Positions 1-6,593 are shown, counted from the first letter of the stretch. The stretch is 13,713 bases of DNA from an uncultured Dialister sp. (GCF_900538805.1 NZ_UPZP01000061.1:1-13713); one strand, 5' to 3'. The notes: generated by a model from the sequence alone, not told the origin. Made by a program: numbers and translations.

Positions 1-171
1 CCAATCAGCAGAATGTTTATCATGCTATATGATACGGGAGTCCCGTAACGCAGGTCCTTCCCCAGGAAGGAGCTGGGCGAAGCCCTGAGGAACACCGAAA
101 ATCTGCGAAAGAACTGACGCCCCTATCCTCCGTCGCCTAACGGCGCCACCTCCTTCCTATGGAAGGAGGCT
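1..171. repeat. Tail of a hairpin-repeat island upstream of glpX
   Basis: No gene is visible. Bases 11-35 resemble a module found at 1791-1818 and 13320-13349 (GAATGTT, then CAT and TATGA), so the window seems to open inside another copy of the island. Perfect hairpins follow: TCCTTCC/GGAAGGA (55-61 with 65-71), GGGC/GCCC (75-78 with 82-85, then TGAGG) and CCTCCTTCC/GGAAGGAGG (149-157 with 161-169, loop TAT). Read on the minus strand, the last hairpin followed by a GGTGG-type linker and a GCC/GGC mini-hairpin has the same architecture as the arm at 1724-1765. Assignment to the family is by eye. Confidence 0.6.
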
Positions 172-173
172 CC

Positions 174-299
174 TGCTCTTCGTCATGGAGCACTGGAGAC
201 ACAAAAGCAAGTCCCGTAACGCTGATTATATACTTATCGCCGAAGGCGATACCTTCCCCTCTGAACCCTCTGAACCCTAACGCCGCAGGCGTGTCATAA
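174..299. repeat. 104-bp direct repeat plus hairpin upstream of glpX promoter (copy A1)
   Basis: Bases 174-277 match 2009-2112 at about 98 of 104 positions with no gaps. The shared segment holds a perfect hairpin TATCGCC-GAA-GGCGATA (235-241 with 245-251) and ends in tandem 9-base units of the form CTCTGAACC. A short hairpin ACGCC-GCA-GGCGT (280-284 with 288-292) then leads into GTCAT and an A-rich stretch. Read on the minus strand, that hairpin with its flanks (GACACGCC, loop, GGCGT, AGGGTTC) matches the hairpin modules of the islands at 1404 and 12934, so this segment carries island modules in inverse orientation. The repeat ends about 44 bases before the probable -10 box of glpX. Confidence 0.85.
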
Positions 300-335
300 A
301 AAAATAAAAAATGTATACTCCATTTTTCTCTTAAA

Positions 336-346
336 TATGATACAAT
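336..346 (+). promoter_or_regulatory. Possible glpX promoter -10 region
   Basis: An AT-rich stretch at 300-346 precedes glpX and contains two overlapping -10-like hexamers, TATGAT (336-341) and TACAAT (341-346). No good -35 box is visible at the usual 16-18 base spacing; TGTATA at 312-317 is a weak candidate for the first hexamer. Position, base composition and the absence of any upstream gene support a promoter here, but the exact hexamers are uncertain. Confidence 0.4.
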
Positions 347-391
347 AAGAACAACTGTGAAAGAGAAAGTATACTATTGTGGAGGCATACA

Positions 392-1357
392 ATGAACAGA
401 CAACTTTCTATGGAATTTGTAAGAATCACGGAACAGGCAGCTCTTCGGAGCGGCCGTCTCATGGGCGTAGGTGACAAGGAGGGCGCTGACCAGGCTGCTG
501 TGGACGGCATGCATGAACAGTTTGCCAAGACCCCCGTTTCCGGCACCGTCGTTATCGGCGAAGGGGAAATCGATGAAGCGCCTATGCTCTACATCGGTGA
601 ACATGTAGGCGCCGGCGGAGAAGAAGTGGACATTGCCGTGGACCCGGTGGAAGGCACTAACCTGGTAGCCAAAGGACAGAACGGCGCCATTGCGGTGCTG
701 GCCATTGCGCCCAAGGGCTGCCTGCTCCATGCGCCGGACATGTACATGCAGAAAATCTGCGTTGGCCCCCGTGCCAAAGGCCGTATCGACATTAACGCAT
801 CGGTTACGGAAAACCTGAAAAATGTGGCTGACGCTATGGATCGTGAAATTTCCGACCTCACCGTTGTCATCCTTGACCGCGAAAGACATGAAAAAATCAT
901 CCGCGAAGCCAGGGAAGCCGGAGCCCGCATCCGCCTCATCACCGACGGCGACGTAGTCCCCTCCATCGACTGCGGCATCCAGGGCAGCGGCATTCACATG
1001 GTATTAGGCTCCGGCGGCGCTCCGGAAGGCGTTCTCTCTGCGGTAGGCCTTAAATGCCTGGGCGGCGACATGCAGGCTAAACTCCTGCCCCATACGGACG
1101 AAGAACTGAGAAGGCTCCACGCCATGGGCATCGACGACCCCAATAAAGTCCTCACCCTGGACGACCTGGTCAAAGGGGATGACTGCATTTTCTCCGAAAC
1201 AGCCATCACCGACTGCGCCATGCTTAGAGGCGTCCGCTACTTCGGCGGCGGCGCAAGAACCTCTACCCTGGTTCTCCGCTACAAAACCGGCACCGTCCGC
1301 TTCGTGGACACCATCCACCGTTTCGGCGACCCCAAGCCGGCCGTCCGCCTCTGGTAA
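392..1357 (+). CDS. glpX: Fructose-1,6-bisphosphatase class II (GlpX)
   Basis: Hydrolyses fructose 1,6-bisphosphate to fructose 6-phosphate plus phosphate in cytoplasmic gluconeogenesis. The 321-residue length is typical of the family. The N-terminus MNRQLSMEFVRITEQAAL, the block GEGEIDEAPM (residues 56-65), VDPVEGTN (83-90, the metal-binding signature of the lithium-sensitive phosphatase fold) and GSGGAPEGV further on are classic GlpX signatures; D33, E57, D84 and E87 sit where metal ligands are expected. An upstream in-frame TTG at 377 exists, but GGAGG at 381-385 lies seven bases before ATG 392 and overlaps any longer reading, so ATG is chosen. The gene is monocistronic: repeats lie upstream and an intrinsic terminator follows 13 bases after the stop. 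No glp genes are adjacent, so a gluconeogenic role is more likely than one in glycerol metabolism. Confidence 0.97.
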   Translation: MNRQLSMEFVRITEQAALRSGRLMGVGDKEGADQAAVDGMHEQFAKTPVSGTVVIGEGEIDEAPMLYIGEHVGAGGEEVDIAVDPVEGTNLVAKGQNGAIAVLAIAPKGCLLHAPDMYMQKICVGPRAKGRIDINASVTENLKNVADAMDREISDLTVVILDRERHEKIIREAREAGARIRLITDGDVVPSIDCGIQGSGIHMVLGSGGAPEGVLSAVGLKCLGGDMQAKLLPHTDEELRRLHAMGIDDPNKVLTLDDLVKGDDCIFSETAITDCAMLRGVRYFGGGARTSTLVLRYKTGTVRFVDTIHRFGDPKPAVRLW

Positions 1358-1370
1358 TCAGGAAATAAGA

Positions 1371-1397
1371 AACAGCCCTTTTCGGGCTGTTTTTTTA
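1371..1397 (+). terminator. Intrinsic terminator of glpX
   Basis: A perfect 8-bp stem AACAGCCC/GGGCTGTT (1371-1378 with 1384-1391) with a five-base loop TTTTC runs into seven T residues (1390-1396). It sits 13 bases after the glpX stop codon. This is a textbook Rho-independent terminator and differs from the neighbouring hairpins, which lack a T tract. Confidence 0.92.
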
Positions 1398-1403
1398 TTA
1401 TGG

Positions 1404-1600
1404 ACACGCCCTTTCGGGCGTGAGGGTTGACGGGCCTTTCGGCCCGAGGTTTGACGCGCCTTTGGCGCGAGGGTTCGAAAGTTTGACACGGCCTTCGGCC
1501 GTGAGGGTTGTGGTGGGCGGCTTCGCCGCCAATATAAATAAAACCTTTAAAACCGGGCTTCGCCCGTGGGAAAACATGCAAACCGCCCTTACGGGCGGGG
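1404..1600 (+). repeat. Array of seven hairpin modules (island 1, part a)
   Basis: Seven short perfect hairpins follow one another: CACGCCC/GGGCGTG (1405-1411, 1416-1422), CGGGCC/GGCCCG (1431-1436, 1441-1446), CGCGCC/GGCGCG (1455-1460, 1464-1469), CACGGCC/GGCCGTG (1487-1493, 1497-1503), GGCGGC/GCCGCC (1516-1521, 1525-1530), CGGGC/GCCCG (1554-1558, 1562-1566) and CCGCCC/GGGCGG (1583-1588, 1593-1598). Loops are TTC, TTT, TTTC or TTAC. The first four share fixed flanks, TTGA before the stem and AGG or AGGGTT after it. The same order of modules recurs at 12934-13130. No coding potential is credible here: reading frames through the array translate the palindromes. Confidence 0.9.
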
Positions 1601-1608
1601 AAAAGCGG

Positions 1609-1765
1609 CCCCCTTTGGTGGCTGGCGCCACCACCTTTCCCCCGCAAGCGGGAGCACAACAACCCGTGATTTACTTTGTGCCACTTATGAGATAATTGCT
1701 TCACGGAGCTTTATTGTCCCACCGCTTCAGCGGGGGGAAGGTGGTGCCGTAGGCACCAAAGGGGG
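1609..1765. repeat. Inverted-repeat arms enclosing a 68-bp core (island 1, part b)
   Basis: Left arm 1609-1643 and right arm 1733-1765 are imperfect reverse complements (CCCCC-TTTGGTGG-GGCGCC-ACCACC against GGTGGTGCC-GTA-GGCACC-AAAGGGGG). Each arm contains its own internal palindrome. Small GC hairpins (CCCGC-AA-GCGGG at 1641-1652; CCGC-TTCA-GCGG at 1722-1733) abut the AT-richer core 1654-1721. The core ends are themselves weak inverted repeats (GCACAACAA and, reverse complemented, GGACAATAA). The reverse complement of this core is found at 13182-13249 in the second island, while both arms keep their orientation. Confidence 0.85.
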
Positions 1766-1768
1766 GAA

Positions 1769-1785
1769 AGCCGCCGCAGGCGGCT
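1769..1785 (+). repeat. Hairpin AGCCGCC-GCA-GGCGGCT
   Basis: A perfect 7-bp stem (1769-1775 with 1779-1785). The homologous hairpin in island 2 is AGTCGCC-GTA-GGCGACT at 13298-13314, so a C-G pair has become a T-A pair with both strands changed. The 55 bases after it are conserved between the islands (1785-1840 and 13314-13369). Confidence 0.8.
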
Positions 1786-1839
1786 GATTCATCGGAATGT
1801 TATTCATAACATATGACACCAAGAAAAAGCATAGAACAG

Positions 1840-1937
1840 CCTTCCCGCCGAATTGGTATTTAGCACTGATTATCGCAAACTCTCCACGTACCGAGATTCT
1901 TCGCTGACGCTCAGAATGACGATGCCCGGCGGGAAGG
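1840..1937. repeat. 98-bp element with 11-bp perfect terminal inverted repeats
   Basis: CCTTCCCGCCG (1840-1850) and its exact reverse complement (1927-1937) bound a 98-bp segment. Inside is an ATTCT...AGAAT inverted pair around a CTTCGCTGACGCTCA motif, similar to short intergenic repeats I recall from many unrelated bacterial genomes. A 94-bp relative lies at 13369-13462 and a third left end at 13580-13590. It is too short to encode anything. It looks like a miniature inverted-repeat element, but no target-site duplication is evident, so transposition is not shown. Confidence 0.65.
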
Positions 1938-2008
1938 TTAGCACGAAACGCAGTCTGACATCTGATTTCTGACTTCTATCGTCTAATCCACGCTGTTCCT
2001 CCGTCTTT
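1938..2008. other. Unassigned linker in island 1
   Basis: Seventy-one bases with several TCTGA/CTGAC-like words and no reading frame, promoter or strong hairpin that I can support. It joins the 98-bp element to the direct repeat at 2009. Confidence 0.4.
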
Positions 2009-2222
2009 TGCTCTTCGTCATGCAGCACTGGAGACACAAAAGGCAATCCCGTAACGCTGACTATATACTCATCGCCGAAGGCGATACCTTCCCCTCTGAA
2101 CCCTCTGAACCTTTTGAACCTTCTGAACCCTCACCCCTAAAGGGGAAACGACTCACTACATTTTGCGCGTCGCTAACGCTCCTTCAAAATGTGTTCGCTG
2201 TGCACGCCGTCAGGCGTGTCAT
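2009..2222. repeat. Direct repeat copy A2 plus nested hairpins upstream of the mre operon
   Basis: Bases 2009-2112 repeat 174-277 almost exactly. The tandem GAACC-type units continue further here (to about 2130). Next come CCCC-TAAA-GGGG (2134-2145), which on the minus strand is followed by TGAGGGTTC as in the islands; a long hairpin ACATTTTG/CAAAATGT (2158-2165 with 2185-2192) with an inner GCGT/ACGC stem; and CACGCC-GTCA-GGCGTG (2203-2208 with 2213-2218) followed by TCATTTTT. That last hairpin with its T run could act as a weak terminator insulating the mre promoter. The block ends about 31 bases before the -10 box. Confidence 0.8.
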
Positions 2223-2232
2223 TTTTCCCTGT

Positions 2233-2258
2233 TTTACACGCCCCATCCATGGTATAAT
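2233..2258 (+). promoter_or_regulatory. Extended -10 promoter of the mre operon
   Basis: TGGTATAAT at 2250-2258 is a perfect extended -10 element (TG, one base, TATAAT). A TTTACA at 2233-2238 resembles a -35 box, but its 14-base spacing to TATAAT is short, so the extended -10 probably carries the promoter. Transcription would start near 2265, about 30 bases before the first gene. No operator or riboswitch is obvious in the short leader. Confidence 0.8.
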
Positions 2259-2294
2259 AATACGAATCCATTGGAAAAGGTGGTATGAACAAGT

Positions 2295-3323
2295 ATGTTT
2301 TCCGCAATGTTGAATTGTCTGGGAGTGGATATGGGTTCTTCCCAGGTTCGTATATATCAGCGTGACAAGATTATATTGGAAGAGGCTTCTACGGCAGTGG
2401 TGGATAATATCAGCGGCCAGGTGCTTGGTTTCGGCACGGACGCTTTGATCCGCTATCATAAGGAGCCGGAGAATAATACGCTGGAGTGGCCGGTGAAGAA
2501 CGGGGTCATTGCCGATTATGATATGACCAAGTCCATGCTCCGCTTTTTTTTGAATAAGGCGCTGCGCCGGTCTGTTTCCCGTCCCAGTCTGATGGTGGCG
2601 ATTCCCTGCCAAATTTCTTCGGTCACCCGCCATGCGCTGGTGGATGCGCTGATTCATGCCGGCGCCCAGGGGGTGTATCTCATCCCTTCGCCGGCGGCGG
2701 CAGCCATGGGGGCGGGGAAGGATTTGTCCGTGCCTTCGGCGGCTCTTTCCCTTGTCATCGGCAGGGATGTGTCGGATATCGGCATTTACGGATGCGGCGG
2801 TATCCTGGCGCAGGAGGGGATTCCCTTCGGCGGCCATGATATCGACCTTGGCATCTGCCGTCATATCCAGGACCGGTACAGCATGATGATCGGCCTGGAG
2901 CAGGCGGAGAAATTGAAGAGCGAGGTGCTGTCCCTGACGGGCAGTGGAAGCGGCAGCGCTTTTACGGTGCGGGGACGCCGTCTTTCCGACGGTGTGGAAG
3001 TGGTGGTGGAGCTTTCTATCGATGAAATGAGCTCTGTCATGCAGAATATCATGCAGCCGGTGCTGCTTCTCATCCGCCGTGTCATGCGGCGGGCTACGCC
3101 GGAGATGGCCGATGATTTTTTGAAAAGCGGCATGCTTCTTTCCGGAGGCAGCGCTCTTCTGGACGGTCTTCGGGACTGGCTTTCCATGGAGCTGACCATG
3201 CCTGTCACGATTCCGGAGGATCCTTCGGCGGTGATTGCGAAGGGCTGTTTTGCGGCGTGCATGATGGACAAGGACCATTCCCTGCTCATTGAAAATGGTG
3301 ATAAATACTATGGGGGAGCTTGA
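2295..3323 (+). CDS. mreB: MreB-like actin homologue with degenerate ATP-binding motifs
   Basis: Position at the head of mreCD-mrdA-rodA and 342 residues (MreB is usually about 335-350) identify a bacterial actin of the MreB family, which in typical members polymerises under the membrane and guides the elongasome. Conserved blocks include GVDMG (10-14, phosphate 1, Asp12 kept), NGVIADYDMTKSMLRFFLNKA, the helix EQAEKLKSEV near the nucleotide, and LSGGSALLDGL (282-292). Key residues differ from canonical MreB: the EEP before AAAIGAG is P131-S132-P133, and phosphate 2 (VDIGGGTT) reads V154-I-G-R-D-V-S160. ATP hydrolysis is therefore doubtful. The start at ATG 2295 follows AAAGGTGG (2276-2283) by 11 bases; ATG 2307 is an alternative. 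A second, canonical MreB may exist outside the window. The family call is firm, the activity is not. Confidence 0.88.
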   Translation: MFSAMLNCLGVDMGSSQVRIYQRDKIILEEASTAVVDNISGQVLGFGTDALIRYHKEPENNTLEWPVKNGVIADYDMTKSMLRFFLNKALRRSVSRPSLMVAIPCQISSVTRHALVDALIHAGAQGVYLIPSPAAAAMGAGKDLSVPSAALSLVIGRDVSDIGIYGCGGILAQEGIPFGGHDIDLGICRHIQDRYSMMIGLEQAEKLKSEVLSLTGSGSGSAFTVRGRRLSDGVEVVVELSIDEMSSVMQNIMQPVLLLIRRVMRRATPEMADDFLKSGMLLSGGSALLDGLRDWLSMELTMPVTIPEDPSAVIAKGCFAACMMDKDHSLLIENGDKYYGGA

Positions 3324-3325
3324 CT

Positions 3326-4237
3326 TTGATATTCTTCAGTAAGAAAAAAATGATAAGCATTGTTCTGCTTTTCGCTTTCATGGGCGGCTGCGGATGGTTC
3401 TGGCGGCACAGGGAGTATATTCCCTTCGTGTCCCAGCCTTTGTCCGTAGGGGCCGCTCCTTTTGAATACGGCGTGTCCCGGGCCGCCTGGATGGGGGAGA
3501 ACGGTATCGGTCTCTTTAAGCAGGTCTTTTCCAACTGGAAGGAACTGGACGAGCTGAAGAAGGAAAATGAGAGCCTCAAGGCGGAGCAGGATCACTACAG
3601 TGAAATCCTGGCGGAGAATATCCGTCTCCGGAATCTTTTGAAGTTCAAGCAGGGCTACACCAGTTATAATCTTCTGGGCGCTTCTGTGATTGAAAGGGAT
3701 TACGGCGGCTGGACCCACACCATGGTCATTGACCGGGGCGAGGACAGCGGCCTTAAGAAATACATGCCTGTCATTGTGCCGTCGGGCATTGTGGGCTTTG
3801 TGAGCGAGGTGTACCTGAATTCCGCCAGGGTGCAGCTTCTTCTGGACCCAAGGACCACCATCGGCGGCATCGTGCAGCGGCCGGCGTCCCGGGTGGTTTC
3901 CATGGTGAGCGGCAACAGCGGCAATCCGGGGTATCTGTCCCTGGTGTCCCTTCCCAAGGAAGCGGATGTGATTAAGGGGGATACCATCGTTTCTTCCGGC
4001 TACGGCGGCGTGTATCCCAAGGGCGTGGTCATCGGCACGGTGGAGCAGGTGAATGTGGATGCCGAAGGGGGCACCCAGTCTGCGCTGGTGAAGCCGGCCG
4101 CCGATTTCTCCCATCTGGAGGAGGTTTTCGTGATTACGGACCATATCCAGAAGGCCAGCCCGGAAAGCATTACGGTGAAGCCGCCGAAGATTGAACCGCC
4201 TATGAATCCGAACAAGCAGCAGGCAGGTGATAAATGA
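3326..4237 (+). CDS. mreC: Rod shape-determining protein MreC
   Basis: A bitopic inner-membrane protein that links cytoplasmic MreB to the periplasmic PBP2/RodA machinery. About 303 residues: a basic N-terminus, one membrane anchor (residues 9-26), a coiled coil (about 66-107, with LDELKKENESLK), then the double beta-barrel domain with typical sequences such as VIERDYGGWTHTMVIDRG, VGFVSEVY, LLLDPRTTIGGIVQR and KGDTIVSSGYGGVYPKGVVIG. A TTG at 3320 overlaps the previous stop, but GGGGGAG (3312-3318) lies only one base from it and seven bases from the in-frame TTG at 3326, so 3326 is preferred; ATG 3350 would shorten the basic segment. The tail after the barrel is proline-rich. It is two bases from mreB and overlaps mreD, implying coupled translation. 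Confidence 0.93.
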   Translation: MIFFSKKKMISIVLLFAFMGGCGWFWRHREYIPFVSQPLSVGAAPFEYGVSRAAWMGENGIGLFKQVFSNWKELDELKKENESLKAEQDHYSEILAENIRLRNLLKFKQGYTSYNLLGASVIERDYGGWTHTMVIDRGEDSGLKKYMPVIVPSGIVGFVSEVYLNSARVQLLLDPRTTIGGIVQRPASRVVSMVSGNSGNPGYLSLVSLPKEADVIKGDTIVSSGYGGVYPKGVVIGTVEQVNVDAEGGTQSALVKPAADFSHLEEVFVITDHIQKASPESITVKPPKIEPPMNPNKQQAGDK

Positions 4238-4728
4238 TGAGTACCTACAGCCTTGTGGTTTTAAGCGCTGTTATATTTCTTCTGCAGTCCTCTTTTCTGC
4301 CCTTTCTTTTCAACGGCATCATGCAGCCCGATTTATGGCTTACGGTGACTGCCCTGTCCGCGGTGATTCTGGACAGGAAATCGGCCCTCATCCTGGCCGG
4401 GGTGGGGGGATTTCTCCAGGACATTGTGACAAGCAATTTCTTCGGTCTCCATCTGCTGCCGTACCTTGTGATTACTATTCTTTTTCTGAAATTCGGCAGG
4501 GACCGGTATAACCGGCACTGGTACGTATCCCTTCTGTCGGTGCTTCTGGCGTCTGTCATTTATGTATGTTTTTCCAGTGTCATCATGGGATGGGCCGGCA
4601 GCCGGTATCCTTCCATGTTTTATTTCGTCTATCTGGGCATTCCCCTGGTTCTTATGAACGGCGGATGTGCCCTGGCTTTGCATCATCTTATCTGGATGCT
4701 GAAACGGGAGGAGGAACCCCGTTGGTGA
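4234..4728 (+). CDS. mreD: Rod shape-determining protein MreD
   Basis: A small integral membrane protein of the elongasome, thought to bridge MreC to PBP2/RodA. The 164 residues are almost wholly hydrophobic, with about five predicted membrane spans (starting YSLVVLSAVIFLLQSSFLPF) and the MreD-like sequence PDLWLTVTALSAVILDRKSA followed by a glycine-rich GGFLQDIVTSNFFGLHLLPY. The ATG overlaps the mreC stop in ATGATGA; a second Met directly follows at 4237 and is better spaced from AGGTG (4225-4229), so the true start may be one codon later. Sequence conservation in MreD is low, so identification rests on hydropathy, size, this motif and position between mreC and mrdA. Confidence 0.9.
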   Translation: MMSTYSLVVLSAVIFLLQSSFLPFLFNGIMQPDLWLTVTALSAVILDRKSALILAGVGGFLQDIVTSNFFGLHLLPYLVITILFLKFGRDRYNRHWYVSLLSVLLASVIYVCFSSVIMGWAGSRYPSMFYFVYLGIPLVLMNGGCALALHHLIWMLKREEEPRW

Positions 4729-6593
4729 AGAAACATATTCCTTCCATCCTGAATTCGCTGGTGAAGAACCGGGAGGAGTCGCGGTATGGCCGCATGATTT
4801 ACGCTGCCATCCTTCTGCTCTGCGTTCTGGGGGCGCGCCTTTTCTGGATGCAGGTGGTGGAGGGAAGCTATTATAAGGAAGAGGCCGACGGCAACCGTAT
4901 CCGCCATCTTCCCCAGCAGGCGGCCCGGGGCGTCATGTATGACAGGAACGGCGTCATCATGGCGGGCTCCCGTCCGGCCTACAGCGTCATCATGCCGGTG
5001 GAAAGGAAGAAGAATACCCTTTCCGACGATGAGCTCTCCCGGCTTTCCCAGCTTTTAAAGGTGCCGGTGGAGGAAATCAAAAAGAAAATCGACGATAACA
5101 AGCTGGCCTTCGGCGCCATTTATCTGGCCAACGATGTGGGCATCGATGTGGCCACCCAGATTGAAGAGAAAAAGGACGATTTCCCGGGCATTGAAATCGA
5201 AGTGAATCCGCTGCGCGTGTACCCGCTGGCAGCGGCGGGGGCCCAGGTGCTGGGCTACGTAGGGGAAGCGGGCCCGGATGACCGGGATGCGGAAGGAAAT
5301 CCCTATACCACCGCCACCCTGGTGGGCCGTTCCGGTCTGGAAAGGCAGTACAACCAGTTCCTGGAAGGAAAGAACGGTTCCAAGACGGTGGAAGTCAATG
5401 CGTCGGGCCAGCCGGTGCGCTATGTGGAAGGGACTCCTGCCGTTTCCGGAAATAATGTGCGTCTCACGCTGGATGCCAATCTCCAGAAGGCGGCGGAGGA
5501 CGCCATAGAGTCCCAGGTGAGGACCCTGGCCCATTCCGGCGTTTTCCCCACCGGCGCTTCTGCCGTGGCCATCGACCCCAATACGGGGGCGGTGCTTGCC
5601 ATGGTCAGCTGGCCCAGCTATGACCCCAACCATTTCAGCAAGGGCATAACGGCAGCGGAATGGAATAAGATTATCAATAACAAGAACCATCCCATGCAGA
5701 ACAGGACCATTGCGGCCATGTACCCTCCGGGCTCCCTGTTCAAGGTGATTACGGGCTCTGCTGCCCTGGAAGCCAAGGTCACCACGCCGGAGGAAAGGAT
5801 ATTCGACTCCGGCAAGCACTGGCTGGTGGATAAGAGAAACTCCGAAGGCGAGGCCTTCGGCTGGATTAATTTCTACGAAGCGGTGGAAAAGTCGGATAAC
5901 GTTTATTTCTATGAAATGGGACGGCGTCTGGGCATCGACCGCATTTCCGCCATGGCCCGGGAGTACGGCCTGGGCAAGCCTACGGGCATCGACCTGGCAG
6001 GGGAAGCGGAAGGCAATGTGGCCAGCGAGGAATACAAGAAGAAGGTATTCAAGCAGGACTGGTACCTGGGGGAAACCATGGACGCCGCCATCGGCCAGAG
6101 CTTTACCCTCACCACGCCTATCCAGATGGCCATGGTGTATTCTTCCATTGCCAACGGCGGTTTCCGGTACAAGCCGTACCTGGTGAACCGCATCGACAAG
6201 CTGGACGGCAGCCCGCTTAAGATTTATTCACCGGAGAAGCTGGGCACTCTGCCGGTGTCCAAGGCCACTCTGGATGACCTGCACCAGGCGCTCCGCATGG
6301 TTATGAGCAAAAACGGCACCGGCGGCGCCCTCTTTGCGGACTATCCCATCGCCATGGCCGGCAAATCGGGCACCGCCGAAACGAACGGCCTTGATAACGG
6401 CTGTTTCGTGGCCTACGGACCTTTTGACAAACCGGAAATCGTGGTGCTCTGCATGTTTGAACACTCCGGCTTCGGTTCCGAATCGGCGGCGCCGGTGGTG
6501 AAACAGATTATGAACGCCTATTTCCATTTAGGCGATTATGCGCCCGGTAAGATGAAGGACGATAAGAAGGACAGGAATGGAGGGAAACCCTGA
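4725..6593 (+). CDS. mrdA: Penicillin-binding protein 2, elongasome transpeptidase
   Basis: A class B penicillin-binding protein that cross-links peptidoglycan during side-wall growth, working with RodA. About 622 residues, close to E. coli PBP2 (633). A cytoplasmic basic tail, one membrane anchor (about 24-45), the dimerisation domain beginning ARGVMYDRNGVI (R68-G69) and a C-terminal transpeptidase domain are visible. All three catalytic motifs are present: S337-L-F-K340, S390-D-N392 and K547-S-G-T550. The reading frame is open upstream as far as 4566, but the sequence before 4722 is the antiframe of mreD and is not protein-like. GTG 4725 overlaps the mreD stop (GTGA); TTG 4722 is the alternative, since GGGAGGAGG (4706-4714) serves either. 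The stop overlaps the next ATG by one base. Confidence 0.96.
   Translation: MKKHIPSILNSLVKNREESRYGRMIYAAILLLCVLGARLFWMQVVEGSYYKEEADGNRIRHLPQQAARGVMYDRNGVIMAGSRPAYSVIMPVERKKNTLSDDELSRLSQLLKVPVEEIKKKIDDNKLAFGAIYLANDVGIDVATQIEEKKDDFPGIEIEVNPLRVYPLAAAGAQVLGYVGEAGPDDRDAEGNPYTTATLVGRSGLERQYNQFLEGKNGSKTVEVNASGQPVRYVEGTPAVSGNNVRLTLDANLQKAAEDAIESQVRTLAHSGVFPTGASAVAIDPNTGAVLAMVSWPSYDPNHFSKGITAAEWNKIINNKNHPMQNRTIAAMYPPGSLFKVITGSAALEAKVTTPEERIFDSGKHWLVDKRNSEGEAFGWINFYEAVEKSDNVYFYEMGRRLGIDRISAMAREYGLGKPTGIDLAGEAEGNVASEEYKKKVFKQDWYLGETMDAAIGQSFTLTTPIQMAMVYSSIANGGFRYKPYLVNRIDKLDGSPLKIYSPEKLGTLPVSKATLDDLHQALRMVMSKNGTGGALFADYPIAMAGKSGTAETNGLDNGCFVAYGPFDKPEIVVLCMFEHSGFGSESAAPVVKQIMNAYFHLGDYAPGKMKDDKKDRNGGKP

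Noticed and set aside
1404..1600. CRISPR array
   Set aside because: The units are palindromes of changing sequence joined by short conserved linkers. There are no constant repeats with unique spacers of even length and no cas genes.
1501..1600. tRNA or other structured RNA gene
   Set aside because: No cloverleaf, no T-arm motif GGTTCGA in context and no CCA-proximal acceptor pairing; only isolated short hairpins.
1670..1696. Promoter inside the invertible core (TTTACT and GATAAT)
   Set aside because: The spacing is 15 bases, and the corresponding sites are not preserved in the other copy, so an invertible-promoter model is not supported by sequence.
1179..1787. Several open frames of 70-140 codons through island 1
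   Set aside because: They translate GC palindromes, differ in every frame, lack ribosome sites and are not conserved as protein in island 2.
2285..2362. Leader peptide starting at ATG 2285
   Set aside because: The ribosome site ends one base before it, and the frame closes within the MreB-like gene without any regulatory structure.
2184..3278. Minus-strand open frame of 364 codons
   Set aside because: It is antisense to the MreB-like gene, rich in His and Arg and without family resemblance, and it runs into the repeat region.
4566..4724. N-terminal extension of PBP2
   Set aside because: The stretch is the alternative frame of mreD, without protein-like features. Start signals at 4722-4725 explain the protein fully.
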